Positions 1 to 11,613 of a stretch of DNA of 24,440 nt are shown here, one piece after another; positions within the stretch are counted from its first letter, which is position 1; the number at the start of each line of letters is the position of its first letter. Both the position numbers and the translations under genes were made by a program. Below the pieces are notes generated by a model, which worked only from the letters and a program-made list of their open reading frames with translations, was not told the origin of the DNA and did no database searches. This DNA is from Chara braunii (taxonomy: Eukaryota > Streptophyta > Charophyceae > Charales > Characeae): assembly GCA_003427395.1 (NCBI GenBank), contig BFEA01000271.1:1692512-1716951 (forward strand). Direction: 5' to 3'.

Positions 1-195
1 ATGTGGATACGATATCTTGAGTACTGAGTGGGCGCCTGTCGCCAATTTGCTGTTTCGCTGTTTGCATACATGACAAGTTGAATAATCGTAGTGTGATTTC
101 AATGGAGGATGTAACCAACTGGCGCATGGCAACTGTCTGGCGCCCACCAACCTTTGCCAAATTTGACGAACTCAGGCCATATTGAAATTAAGGGG

Positions 196-218
196 GCCCG
201 CCTTGACTTAGGGCGGGC
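196..218. repeat. GC-rich hairpin, copy 1
   Basis: Left arm GCCCGCC (196-202), loop TTGACTTA, right arm GGGCGGGC (211-218). The arms pair over 7 bp plus one T-G wobble. The same hairpin recurs at 380-402 with one loop change. The ACTTA in the loop also recurs in the hairpin array at 15462-16194. Confidence 0.7.
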
Positions 219-379
219 TCATGCTTTCTGAAAGGGCCCTACAGGGGCATGCCAAGGAGCCAACTCGTAACAAGGCCTTGTCGAAGATCCATGCCCACAT
301 GGGGTTTACAACAGGCTCTGCTTGGGCCCCTCAGCCTGGTCTCATAGCCCTATAAACAGGCATTGGCACATGTTTGCAG

Positions 380-402
380 GCCCGCCTTCACTTAGGGCGG
401 GC
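380..402. repeat. GC-rich hairpin, copy 2
   Basis: Left arm GCCCGCC (380-386), loop TTCACTTA, right arm GGGCGGGC (395-402). The arms are identical to those at 196-218; the loop differs by one base (TTGACTTA there). The flanks differ, so this is a dispersed hairpin rather than a long direct repeat. Confidence 0.7.
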
Positions 403-738
403 ACGACACTTTCAGACACTGTTGAGGAACTAAATCCTCGCATTTTGATGAATGGTCGCAGGCAGTGAACTTTTGGACCATTGTCTGAACTCGGATTGAC
501 ACCTGATTCCCGACATATTCATTTATTGCATGATTTTTAATAATTAAATTAATAAATTTATAAGTTTTTGAAAAATGTTGTCCGGGGGAATTTTTTTCCT
601 ATTGAATAGAGTGTCAGCCCTCATTGGGGATTAGGGAGCTGCATGCTTGACTGTTCCCTATCCCCTGTTCCCACTCCTTGTTCTCCTCTCCCGCGGATGG
701 CCTGAAGGATACTGCCGATAGCAGTCACTGCAGTTTCT

Positions 739-2721
739 GTGCAGCAGCTCATGTCAGCAGGTCAGCGACCTGTGGTACTTCCTCGACGCAGTCCTCGGAT
801 AGCAGCTCTTCTCAGCAGACAACAACAGGCGGCAGCACGCATCACGACACCGACGATACCAAGGAGGCGGCGAACGATGGTCCTGCCAGCGTTTCCGGTC
901 CAAGGCGCCAATGAGGCGTCCGACGTGTTCTTGCAGCGCGTTCAGGCCTTCATGGACCTGCCCGCTGCTGAACAGGAGCCGATGCCGCTGCAGCCGCTGA
1001 ACAGCAGAGACTGGCTGAAAAGGCAGCAGCTGAGCATCAGAGGCTGGCCGACGAGGCTGCCGCCGAGGCACAACATTTGGCCAACGAGGCAGCCGTCCAG
1101 GTGCAGCTACAGCGAGAGGCCGCCGAAGCAGCGCAACAGCAACAGCGTGCTGCAAGCACACAGGTCCAACGAGGCTGCCGCCGAGGCACAACGTTTGGCC
1201 AACGAGGCAGCCATCCAGGTGCAGCTACAGCGAGAGGCCGCCGAATCAGCGCAACAGCAACAGCGTGCCGCAAGCACACAGGTCCTGCAGAATGAAGAGC
1301 AGCGTTTCAGCGAACTCCTCGCGACGTGACTTTCGTGCCATCTGCCGCAAGAGCAGCGCCAACAGCGGCGGAAAAGGAGAAAACAGAATTGGCTTCCCTA
1401 CTCAGACACTCGTTACACACTGTGAACTGGCACCAGGAACAGTTGAGGCGACACGTTCAGGCAACATACCAGCAGCAGCAGCTCCTAAGCGTTACCTTGA
1501 ATGACCACAAGACACTCGCGATAGCGATCAATTCTGCCAAGACACAGCAAAAGCAAGTCAACGACTCACTTACTTTGCGCCTGAGTACGGTTGAAGCGCA
1601 GGCCCGTGCACCGGCAGCTGCACCGATCGGTTCATCAGTGGCTGGCCAGCAATGGGGCCCGAGTGTAGCAGCAATTGAAAGTACAGCCGCCACCACCACT
1701 CAGCGCATTGATCACATCATCAGCTTGATTGGCGAGGTGGGCCAGTTCGAGGCCCCAACGACGCTCAGCAACCAAGTGACGGCACTCGAAACCGAGCTGT
1801 GTCAGCTGAAGTCAAGACTGGACAGCGGCAAGGCGTACAAGATGCCCAAGTTCAACTTAGTCAAATTTGACGATTATTACAAGACCAACGCATTGGCTTG
1901 GTGGACCGCATTCAATACGGAGGAGGACGTGGATCAAGTTCCCGACGATCTGTGCCTCAACGCGTTGTACCTCCAGCTGATTGTCGGCAGCCAGGCCTTC
2001 ATGAACAATTTGGCATTGCAAAAAGCCTGTACGATTGCAACACTGCACACCAAGATTACATGGGCAGAATTTGAGCAGCTGTGGCAGACGCAGTTGATGG
2101 TCCAAAATGTGAAGAAGACGGTCATGAACGAGCTCTACCATTGCAGCCAAGGAATTATGCCTACCCGAGAAAGGTTGATGAAGTGGCAGAAGTTTGTTGC
2201 CACCCCAAAATGCAACCTCGATCTCGAGTATTTGAGATCTGAGTTCTTCTCTCGGTCATGCGATGGGTTGGCCATGGCTCTCGGCAATGAGTTGCAGTAC
2301 GAGACCTTCGACGTAGTCATATCACGAGCGAACATTCTCATACAAACGGACCGGCGAGCGGCCAATGAAAGTCGCCAGCAGTAGCCGGCCTATGTGGCAA
2401 AGCCAGGATATCAGCGGCACAATACCAATGTGATCCTAACCGGATCACAAGAAGACCACACCGTTGCAGCAGCGTGTGGTGAAGGAGATGTAGCAGCGAT
2501 CCCTCCTCGACGCACACGAGCTCGGAGAAGGCGGCGAATACCAGACGTCGGAAGGAGCTAGACAGCAGTCGTGGACGCAGTATCACATTAGCGACGAGTT
2601 TTACCACCACCGCCTTAAGTACAACTACTGTCTTTGGTGCAACAGCATCAAGCACGCGACCGACCAATGTATGGATAAGGGCAAAGCTAGTGTGCCTCGT
2701 CCACTCAGCTCGGGAAACTGA
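739..2721 (+). pseudogene. gag pseudogene (capsid and nucleocapsid)
   Basis: Gag would form the particle that packages element RNA. The first part (739-1329) is rich in Ala, Gln and Glu and has coiled-coil character (e.g. LANEAAIQVQLQREAAE). It carries a 118-bp tandem duplication (1051-1168, 1169-1286) that shifts the frame. The capsid-like body is at 1326-2384, with tryptophan-rich segments such as LAWWTAFNTEED and TWAEFEQLWQTQ. A TAG at 2382-2384 interrupts it and another TAG lies at 2559-2561. In a third frame a CX2CX4HX4C zinc knuckle (CLWCNSIKHATDQC) precedes the terminal UGA at 2719-2721. The body has no in-frame ATG at its start, so no intact Gag can be made. The minus-strand copy near 22045-22463 carries a matching C-terminal portion. 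Confidence 0.8.
1051..1286 (+). repeat. 118-bp tandem duplication inside gag
   Basis: Two copies, 1051-1168 and 1169-1286, both start ACGAGGCTGCCGCCGAGGCA and end with CACACAGGTCC. They differ by only a few bases, such as CATTTGG versus CGTTTGG. Because 118 is not a multiple of three, the duplication puts the second copy in another frame. The near-identity suggests a fairly recent event in this copy. Confidence 0.8.
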
Positions 2722-2758
2722 GTACCGCAAGGAGTGCTCCGACGACTCTCCCCACTCC
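2712..2758 (+). promoter_or_regulatory. Candidate -1 ribosomal frameshift site, gag/pol junction
   Basis: The heptamer GGGAAAC is at 2712-2718, set in the gag frame as G GGA AAC. The gag UGA stop follows at 2719-2721. The pol frame reads CTG AGT ACC from 2718, exactly one base back. This matches the X XXY YYZ rule for programmed -1 frameshifting. Downstream, GGAGTG (2731-2736) can pair with CACTCC (2753-2758), or GGAG (2731-2734) with CTCC (2748-2751). The minus-strand copy has the same arrangement at 22014-22054. Function is inferred. Confidence 0.6.
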
Positions 2759-3839
2759 GTCGAAAACGGTTGCCTTACTAGCAACCGACTTCATCTTCGG
2801 GGAACATGCGGTAGTCGATGATTCTCATTTGACGTACGAGGATTATGCAGTCCACCTGGTCTCAACGTTGAGCCAGCCTAGTCACGTGCATGAAGACAAC
2901 GTATGCGCAACTTCCACACCGTCAACAAGTGAGACGGTCTTTTCGCCTACACACTTCGAAGAATCGTCGGCGTGGTCGAGACTTGCGGATCTCGACCCGC
3001 TAACAATAGAGGACTTCCAATGGTTGCTTCTTCCCTCGATCGGATCCTTGCCCAAGCCGCGTTCCAATGCCTTAATGGCCAACCTACGCGCGTACTTGCA
3101 CGCTGCAGTACCAGCTCTGTTGGCGGACGACAGAGTAGCGGTTGTTGATATTCGCACCTACCTTGCGAAGATCGACCACGAGCACGCCTCCCAAAGGTAC
3201 GTCGAAACCGATGCACCCCCCCTCTATATCCACATCCAAATCGGAAAGGCAACCTGCAATACCTTGATTAATTGCGGAGTGTCTCGGAACTATATGAGCC
3301 AAGCTTTTAGGGCCTGCGCTGGCCTCGACCCTCGCATTCGAAGGAAAACACAGCCAACACATGTAACACTCGCGAACGGACATGCGCAAAAGTCGATTGA
3401 CCGATGCGTTGACGAGGTCTCGGTTTGCTTTGCGCCAATTGTGTACGAGCCGGTGTCTTTTGACATCCTCGATACCAAGTTCGGCATGATTTTAGGCATG
3501 TCTTGGTTGTGTAGCGGTGACCACCCGATGAACTTTCATCACCACACCGTTCACGTCCGTGATCGGAACGGTGAGCTAGTCCCGTGTACGGTCCGACCTC
3601 CTCACACTTCGATTGGTTGCCACGTGGTCTCCGCAGCAAGGATTCACGATGCTATTACTCGGAACGACGTCGAAGAGATGGGAATATGCTTCTTGCATGC
3701 GATCACTCCAAGGGACGGACCGAAGACGTCGCCGTCGGACCCACGTATTCTTCACTTCTTAGACGGTTATGGAGACGTCTTTGCAGTTCTCGTCGGAACG
3801 GTCCAGGATCGGCCTATACGTCACGGGATTACTCTGTAG
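2718..3839 (+). pseudogene. pol pseudogene, spacer and aspartic protease region
   Basis: An open stretch in the -1 frame relative to gag. A variable linker is followed by a retropepsin-like segment: PPLYIHIQIGKAT, then LINCGVSRNYMS where the family has a D-[ST]-G-like active site. Asn replaces the catalytic Asp here; the minus-strand copy keeps ALIDCG. The conserved ILDTKFGMILGMSWL, the usual flap-to-C-terminal region of retrotransposon proteases, lies about 50 residues later. The frame ends at a TAG (3837-3839) where the sister copy has GAG. The protease would have cut Gag-Pol; this copy is dead both by its active-site change and by the stop. Confidence 0.75.
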
Positions 3840-4600
3840 GATGGTGTCGTCCCTCCGCACTGATGTATTTATCGGACGAGCGAAGAGGAACTCGAGGTGC
3901 TTCACACACAACTTGATGACCTCTTGGACAAGGCTGGATTCGCCCGAGTTATTCACCATACGGTGCGCTAGTTCTCTTCGTCTGGAAGAAGAACAAGGAC
4001 CTTCGATTGTGTATAGACTATCGAAAACTTAACGCGCAAACCGTGAAGAACACCGGCCCTCGGCCTCGGATTGATGATCTCCTTGAGAGATTGGGTGGCG
4101 CCACGTACTTCTCAAAGTTGGACTTAAAGTCAGGCTACCACCAGATTGAAATCCAGCCTCAAGATCGGTACAAGACCGCCTTCAAAACGCGGTATGGGCA
4201 TTTTGAGTGGGCCGTGATGCCATTCAGCCTCACAAATGCCCCGGCGACCTTCCAAGCAGCTATTTCGAGATCTACTCTACCGCTCCGTGCTCATTTACCT
4301 TGATGACATCTTGGTTTGTAGTCGGACGTTCAACGAGCATCTCGAAGACCTTCACGCTGTTGTTCTAGAAAGGCTTCACACGACCAAGTTCAAAGTAAAT
4401 TGCAATAAGTGCGAGCTTGAGTACTTGGGCCACTATGTTACGCGGCAAGGCATTCGCCTCTTAGCGGACAAGATCCAAGCCATCGTGAACTGGTCGGAAC
4501 CCCGTACCACTACAGATGTACGCTTGTTCATGGGTCTGGCTGGATATTACCAGCGTTTCATCGACTCTTACTCCAAAGTTGCTGCACCATTGTCGAGGCT
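3840..4600 (+). pseudogene. pol pseudogene, reverse transcriptase
   Basis: The palm and fingers of an RNA-dependent DNA polymerase are readable across frames. [16 protein letters not shown] starts the domain. [18 protein letters not shown] and [16 protein letters not shown] (first catalytic Asp) follow, then [16 protein letters not shown] and [10 protein letters not shown] with the YLDD pair. The thumb region reads LGHYVTRQGIRLLADKIQ and MGLAGYYQRFIDSYSK. Stops at 3861-3863 and 3969-3971 and frame changes near 3945 and 4265-4290 break it. The catalytic residues themselves remain. Confidence 0.85.
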
Positions 4601-5195
4601 TCAATCTTCGATGGTGCCTTTCGAGTTCGACGACGCAGCCCGGACTGCATTCCAGGCGTTGAAGGACGTGATGCTACGCGCTTCCGCCGTCCACATTTAT
4701 GATCCCACCCTACGTACCCAAGTGACTACTGATGCAACCGGATACGACATTGGTGCGATATTGGAACAACATGACGGCGATGATTGGCATCCAGCTGAGT
4801 ACTTCCCCCAAAAAGTGTCTCTAGTCCATTCTTTGGATGACGCTAGGAAGAGAGAGTTGCTGGCCTTCGTCACCGTTCTCAAACGATGGCGACACTTTCT
4901 TCTCGAGCGTTGGCGTTTCACATGGAATACAGATAACAATTTGTTGACCTACTATAAAACGCAGGACAGTGACAAGCACGATTGGCCGATGGATGTATTA
5001 CGTTGACCAATTCGACTTTGACCCGGTCCATATTCCAGGCTCTGCCAATTGAGCAGCAGATGCACTATCACGGCGACACGATTTGTGTGCCTTGGTGCCG
5101 GATACTTTTCAGCTCGACGATGATTTGCAGCAACACTTCGTCAATGGTTACAAGTCCGACCCGAAGTACTGAACACTTTACACAGATCTTTCATA
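4601..5195 (+). pseudogene. pol pseudogene, RNase H and connection
   Basis: The Ty3/gypsy RNase H domain, which degrades RNA in RNA-DNA hybrids. Visible blocks are TTDATGYDIGAILEQ (first acidic residue), DDARKRELLAFVTVLKRWRH and FTWNTDNNLLTYYKTQ. The frame ends at a TGA near 5004. Beyond it, in another frame, the linker to integrase can be followed (YVDQFDFDPVHIPGSAN, then DALSRR-like and HFVNGYKSDPKY), with in-frame TGA codons where the sister copy at 19540-20174 has sense codons. Confidence 0.75.
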
Positions 5196-6246
5196 GGATC
5201 ACCTGTCGACAGGTCATTATCGCATCTCCGATGGGTATTTGCTTCTCCACACGCGAGGGACGGACTTGGTATGTGTGCCACGCAATCGCGTTTTGCGTTT
5301 TCGCCTTTTGGGCGAATTCCACGACTCGCGACTCTCGGCACACCTTAGCGTCACCCGTACTTTGGCACGTCTTCACCAGCGTTTTCACTGGGAAGATGTC
5401 CTTCACGACGTCAATAAATGTGTGCAGTCATGTGCGGTTTGCCAGCGCATCAAAGGACAACATCAACTTCCTTACGGCGAACTCAAACCGTTGTCGATTC
5501 CTCAAGAACCGTGCCTCTCCATTGCTATGGATGTTACAAGCCCGTTTCCCCGCGATCGCCTTGGTCATGACGGCATCCTCACGGTCGTTGACCATTTGAG
5601 CAAGTACGCCAGATTTCTTCCTTGCAAGTATCATGCTACAGCACCCGAGCTCGCACGACTTTTGCACACCGGCTGGATTTGCAGCCATGGTGTTCCGGAA
5701 GCCATCGTGAGCGACCGCGAAAGATTGGGTTGACCGCCTTCCGGATATCGAGTTTGCCTACAATACTTGGTGCACCCTGCGATCTGCGTGACCCCGTATG
5801 AGTTGCATCATGGTGGACAGAAAGGTCGTATCTTCACCGATCTTCTTCTCCCTCGGGACGTCGACATAGACGTCGCTTGCTCTCCTTCTTCCATTCGGAA
5901 GTACAGGGACTTGCCGATCAAAGCCCGGACAAACACGCAAAAGGCTCAAGTCCGCATGCAACAGCAAGCTAATCGACGTCATCTCCCATGTCCTTTCCGA
6001 GAGGGTGACCTTGTCTGGGTCCTCGTTGAGGAATTCGCACTTGAGCAGGATGTCTCTCACAAACTCCTCCCCAAATGGTTCGGACCATGGAAGGTAATTT
6101 CTGCAGTCGGCGACAACCTTGCGGGCCCTTCCTTTGTGATCAACATTCCCCCGCACCTCACCGTGCACCCGGTCTTTCATGCATCGAAGTTGGTTGTTTA
6201 CACACCACCCACACCACCTTCGGCCGACGAGTTTCCAGGCAGGTGA
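5196..6246 (+). pseudogene. pol pseudogene, integrase with internal deletion
   Basis: The N-terminal zinc-binding region has HDSRLSAH and CVQSCAVC. The catalytic core has the first Asp in IAMDVTSPFP and the second in EAIVSDR. The sequence then jumps from SDR (about 5720) to a stretch matching DWVDRLPDIEF in the minus-strand copy. About 157 nt are therefore lost, including the region of the third catalytic acid. The C-terminal part resumes at about 5764 with VTPYELHHGGQKGR, a GPY/F-like WFGPWKV and LTVHPVFHASKL. A TGA at 6244-6246 separates it from the chromodomain-like tail, where the sister copy has an Arg codon. Confidence 0.8.
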
Positions 6247-6510
6247 TCCCAGGATCCGCCCTCCATGGACGAACATCAGGAAGTTGACCATGTCATCACG
6301 CACCACAAACATGGCAACAAGCCAATGCAGTACCAAGTCACATTCAAGCAATGTGATGTCGACGACACTCGCTGGATCTCCCGAGCAGATTTACAGGCAT
6401 CTGCACCACTCATCTTCTCTGACTATGAAAGACGGCGGCTTTCCAAGGACGAAATTCGTCCCTCCCGACCCGCCCAGGTGTCGGATAGACAACTTCGCCC
6501 TTGCAGGTAG
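6247..6510 (+). pseudogene. Chromodomain-like C-terminal tail of pol
   Basis: In frame with the preceding integrase apart from one TGA. VDHVITHHKHGNKPMQYQVT followed by FKQCDVDDTRWISRADL matches the layout of a chromodomain: a beta strand with Tyr, a middle W/F position, then DDTRW and an acidic helix start. Such tails define chromoviruses and are thought to steer integration toward marked chromatin. This is a divergent version; the first aromatic-cage residue is not obvious. It ends at a stop at 6508-6510, a few bases before the purine tract. Confidence 0.6.
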
Positions 6511-6518
6511 CTCGGTCT

Positions 6519-6533
6519 TTTAAGGGGGGGGAG
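6519..6533 (+). promoter_or_regulatory. Polypurine tract
   Basis: TTTTAAGGGGGGGGAG lies between the pol stop and the TGTGTCACA start of the 3' LTR. This is the standard place for the plus-strand DNA primer. The minus-strand copy has a similar tract at 11593-11604, also preceded by AGCTCGGTCTT. Confidence 0.75.
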
Positions 6534-6621
6534 TGTGTCACATACTGGATTCCACATGGGCCCTGTTAGGCCCGACGGCTAGGTCTAGGGGGTTATCCCA
6601 GACCGTGGCCACGCTGGGCCA

Positions 6622-6856
6622 GTCCGGCCTGGGTTAAACGCCGGACCTTTGGAAAGGCCGACGGTGGACCCGGGTCTGCAACTGCAGGCCCTGAGTGGGA
6701 AACCGGCTTAAACGTTTTTCGTTTGAGCCTGGTGGCCGAAGGTTGAGGCTGCCACTTCCCCGCCGTCCGATCTGAACCGTCAGATTGATCTAGTCCAGAT
6801 CACGGCTTGGGTTCTCAGCAGCCAGGCTGAACAGGCCACCGCCGGTACCTAGTACC
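6622..6856. repeat. Cluster of six short hairpins in the LTR
   Basis: GTCCGGC/GCCGGAC (6622-6628, 6640-6646). CCTTT/AAAGG (6646-6650, 6653-6657). GGCTTAAACG/CGTTTGAGCC (6705-6714, 6720-6729; ten pairs, one wobble). CGATCTGA/TCAGATTG (6768-6775, 6780-6787; one wobble). TGATCT/AGATCA (6786-6791, 6797-6802). GGTAC/GTACC (6844-6848, 6852-6856). The ten-pair stem is well beyond chance; the shorter ones gain weight only from clustering. Confidence 0.6.
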
Positions 6857-7163
6857 AGCCTGCGGTCTGTTCGGGACATTTTGGAGGCCACGGCATCGAG
6901 GAGCAGCAGCCTGTGCTATTTTGGGTTTAGCGCAGCTCCAGGCAGAGCGCTAGGTGTAGCGCTAGCTGCAGAGGCGAGAGAGAGAGAGTAGAGATTTACC
7001 TGCTACCTACCTGTGGGCGCCATAGCTCCAACATCGAGGGTGAGTCTTCAGCAGCTCCAAGGCGGCACCTTGCATCAGCAGGTTGGTGCCTGGACCCTGG
7101 ATCAGGGAGCGAGGATTCTCCTCCTCCCACCTCTATCTCCACCTTCTCCTCTGCCCCTCTCGG

Positions 7164-7223
7164 TTCTTCTTCTTCTCTTCTTCTTCTTCTTCTTCTTCTT
7201 CGTCTTCTTCATCATCTTCTTCG
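7164..7223 (+). repeat. (TTC)n microsatellite
   Basis: Nearly pure TTC/CTT repeats with a few interruptions (TCTC, CGTC, ATCATC), inside the LTR. The reverse strand gives a lysine-rich phantom reading frame that should be ignored. Confidence 0.9.
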
Positions 7224-7524
7224 AACCTTCTACATTCTGGACTACTATTTGGACAGAGATGAGAGGTGGATTATCGGTGACATAGGGGCTGAGACTATTT
7301 CGGATTGAGACATTGAGGGGACTATACTGGAAATCTGACATCAGTGACATTACAAGATTCTGTATCTTCCATTTCGAGACTTCGTATCTTTGACATTTCG
7401 GGATTTCTATTTCGGTGATATTGGTGTTGGCGCCAGTCTTCCGCTGCATTATATCGCTCTTTGTTATTGGTCGGTTCTGGGTTCTGCATCATACTTGTGT
7501 TCGCTTCACTAGTATGCAGCAGCA

Positions 7525-10490
<2,966 letters not shown>

Positions 10491-11021
10491 TGCATACTCG
10501 TGAAACACAGTCATAAGTATGGCGCAGATTCCCAGAACTGACCAGATAATACAGAGTAAATACAAATACAGAGGAAGACGTGAGATACATGTACTGACTC
10601 TGACCTGACTCGGACTGCAAACGAACACTCTCAATCATACATCTGGGGTGTGAAAGCCCTGGCCTTGGACATAGACGAAAGGCCAGGGTCTGAGATCATC
10701 CACAGATGAAGGGAGAGAGGAGAGAGACGAAGGGAGGAGGAGAGGGAAGATGACGTCAACTCAATGTTTCCAAAGAGAATATGTTGAAATGTCAGAGGTA
10801 ACTAAAATCCGAAATGTCGTGAACACAGTGTCTCACATATCTCAGATATCGATCTCACAATGTCAAGTACATCTCCGGAGGAAGATGAAATCAGATCCCA
10901 CTAGTAGTCCTCAACCTGTAGTCCCAATGTCGCTGTCTCCAATGTCATCAGAATTCGTAACCATCCTTCATACTTGTAGTAGTCCCGTAGGAGAACCCAG
11001 GAGTAGACTTAGACTGAGAAG

Positions 11022-11093
11022 GTAGGAGGAGAGAGAGAGGGAGAGAGAGAGGGAGGGAGAGAAGGGGCGGAGGAACAGAGGGAGAGAAGGTAA
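11022..11093 (+). repeat. GA-rich microsatellite in LTR
   Basis: An AGGAGGAGAGAGAGAGGGAG-like purine run with few interruptions. The left LTR has a comparable TTC run and GA run, so simple repeats are a habit of these LTRs. Confidence 0.85.
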
Positions 11094-11324
11094 GGCCTTC
11101 CTCCCCGGTACCTGATCTGGTAGCTATGGCGTGGTAGGGCCGCTGCGCTCGTCTTCTCCTCGCTGATCAGGCTAACGCTGCTCGCGCTGCGCTAATCCTG
11201 CTAACGCTGCAGTGTTGCGCTAATCCTGAAGACTAACGTCCTATCTCACTAACGTTCCTACTGAGGCTGGTACCCAGCCTTTTGTAGTGCTGGGCCGGCC
11301 TCCTACCTGCTGGTACCTACCGGT

Positions 11325-11353
11325 CTGGACCTTTGATCTGATCAACGGTCCAG
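11325..11353. repeat. Strong hairpin in LTR
   Basis: CTGGACCTTTGAT (11325-11337) faces ATCAACGGTCCAG (11341-11353) across a 3-base loop CTG; 12 of 13 positions pair. Confidence 0.75.
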
Positions 11354-11592
11354 ATTCAAAACTGGACTTGGTGCCTAAACGCGGCCGCCTCTGGAACTGC
11401 GCCGCCGGTAGGTCCTATGCTGGACCGGTACCGGCCTTGTGGCCGTTGGCCTGGGCCTCTACCCCTGGCCTGCCTGAACCGCCGTGCCCCTGGCCTACCT
11501 GGGCCTCATCTGAACCGTCGTCCCCTTGGGTCTACCCTGTCTACCTGGAACCGGGCCCGTGTGGCTCAGAATGCCGCTCAGAATGCCACACA

Positions 11593-11604
11593 CCACCCCC
11601 CTTG
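11593..11604 (-). promoter_or_regulatory. Polypurine tract of the antisense copy
   Basis: The - strand reads TTCAAGGGGGGTGG directly before TGTGTGGCATTC. The bases before it, AGCTCGGTCTT, are shared with the left copy. Confidence 0.7.
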
Positions 11605-11613
11605 AAGACCGAG

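Larger units (their letters stand above)
1..677. other. Non-coding left flank, no gene seen
   Basis: No convincing coding region was found on either strand. The stretch holds two GC-rich hairpins (listed separately), an AT-rich tract near 530-600, and a pyrimidine-rich run near 645-695. It shows no resemblance to the 3' LTR of the gypsy copy on its right, so it is not the missing 5' LTR. On the - strand, the run near 648-672 reads as GGGAACAGGGGATAG-like sequence, which resembles the 53-bp minisatellite units near 23179-23450. It may therefore belong to a relative of the far-right element, but this is weak. Confidence 0.5.
740..7521 (+). mobile_element. Decayed Ty3/gypsy chromovirus-like retrotransposon, 5' LTR missing
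   Basis: The order is gag, zinc knuckle, protease, RT, RNase H, integrase, chromodomain-like tail, polypurine tract and 3' LTR. This order, with integrase after RNase H, defines Ty3/gypsy. No 5' LTR and no primer binding site are visible to the left, so the copy is 5'-truncated or its left end was replaced. Frameshifts, nonsense codons, a 118-bp internal duplication in gag and a roughly 157-nt deletion in integrase make it non-functional. It lies in the same orientation as the threonine synthase exons downstream and probably sits in one of that gene's introns. The right boundary (about 7518-7524) is set by similarity to the end of the LTR at 10491-11592 and is good to about 20 bp. Confidence 0.85.
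6534..7521 (+). mobile_element. 3' LTR of the left gypsy copy
   Basis: Starts TGTGTCACATACTGG right after the purine tract and ends near AGTATGCA (about 7511-7518). A block of about 75 bp near the right end (7462-7521) matches the end of the LTR at 10491-11592: GGTCGGTTCTGGG here, GGTCAGTTCTGGG there. Inside are six short hairpins (6622-6856), AGCGCT repeats near 6950, a GA run near 6975, a TTC microsatellite, and several GACAT motifs at 7278-7402, one of which (GACATTTCGG) is shared with the other LTR. The window holds no 5' copy to compare with, so insertion age cannot be estimated. No clear TATA box was identified. Confidence 0.7.
10491..11592 (-). mobile_element. 3' LTR of the antisense gypsy copy
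   Basis: On the - strand it starts TGTGTGGCATTCTGAGC, just after the purine tract, and ends near AGTATGCA. The last ~75 bp align with the end of the left copy's LTR, and both contain GACATTTCGG. It is about 1.1 kb. It contains a purine-rich microsatellite, four GGTACC palindromes (11107, 11269, 11312, 11427) and a strong hairpin at 11325-11353. The rest differs from the left LTR, so the two copies are related but not recent sisters. Long open frames inside it on either strand are not supported as genes. Confidence 0.7.

Noticed and set aside
120-160. TGGCGCCCACC as a tRNA primer binding site
   Set aside because: No LTR end precedes it and it is about 600 bp from gag; the match is too short.
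754-1191. Long open frame on the - strand opposite gag
   Set aside because: It is the mirror of the repetitive Ala/Gln/Glu-coding region and has no motif.
7102-7449. Lysine-rich open frame on the - strand
   Set aside because: Produced by the TTC microsatellite in the LTR.
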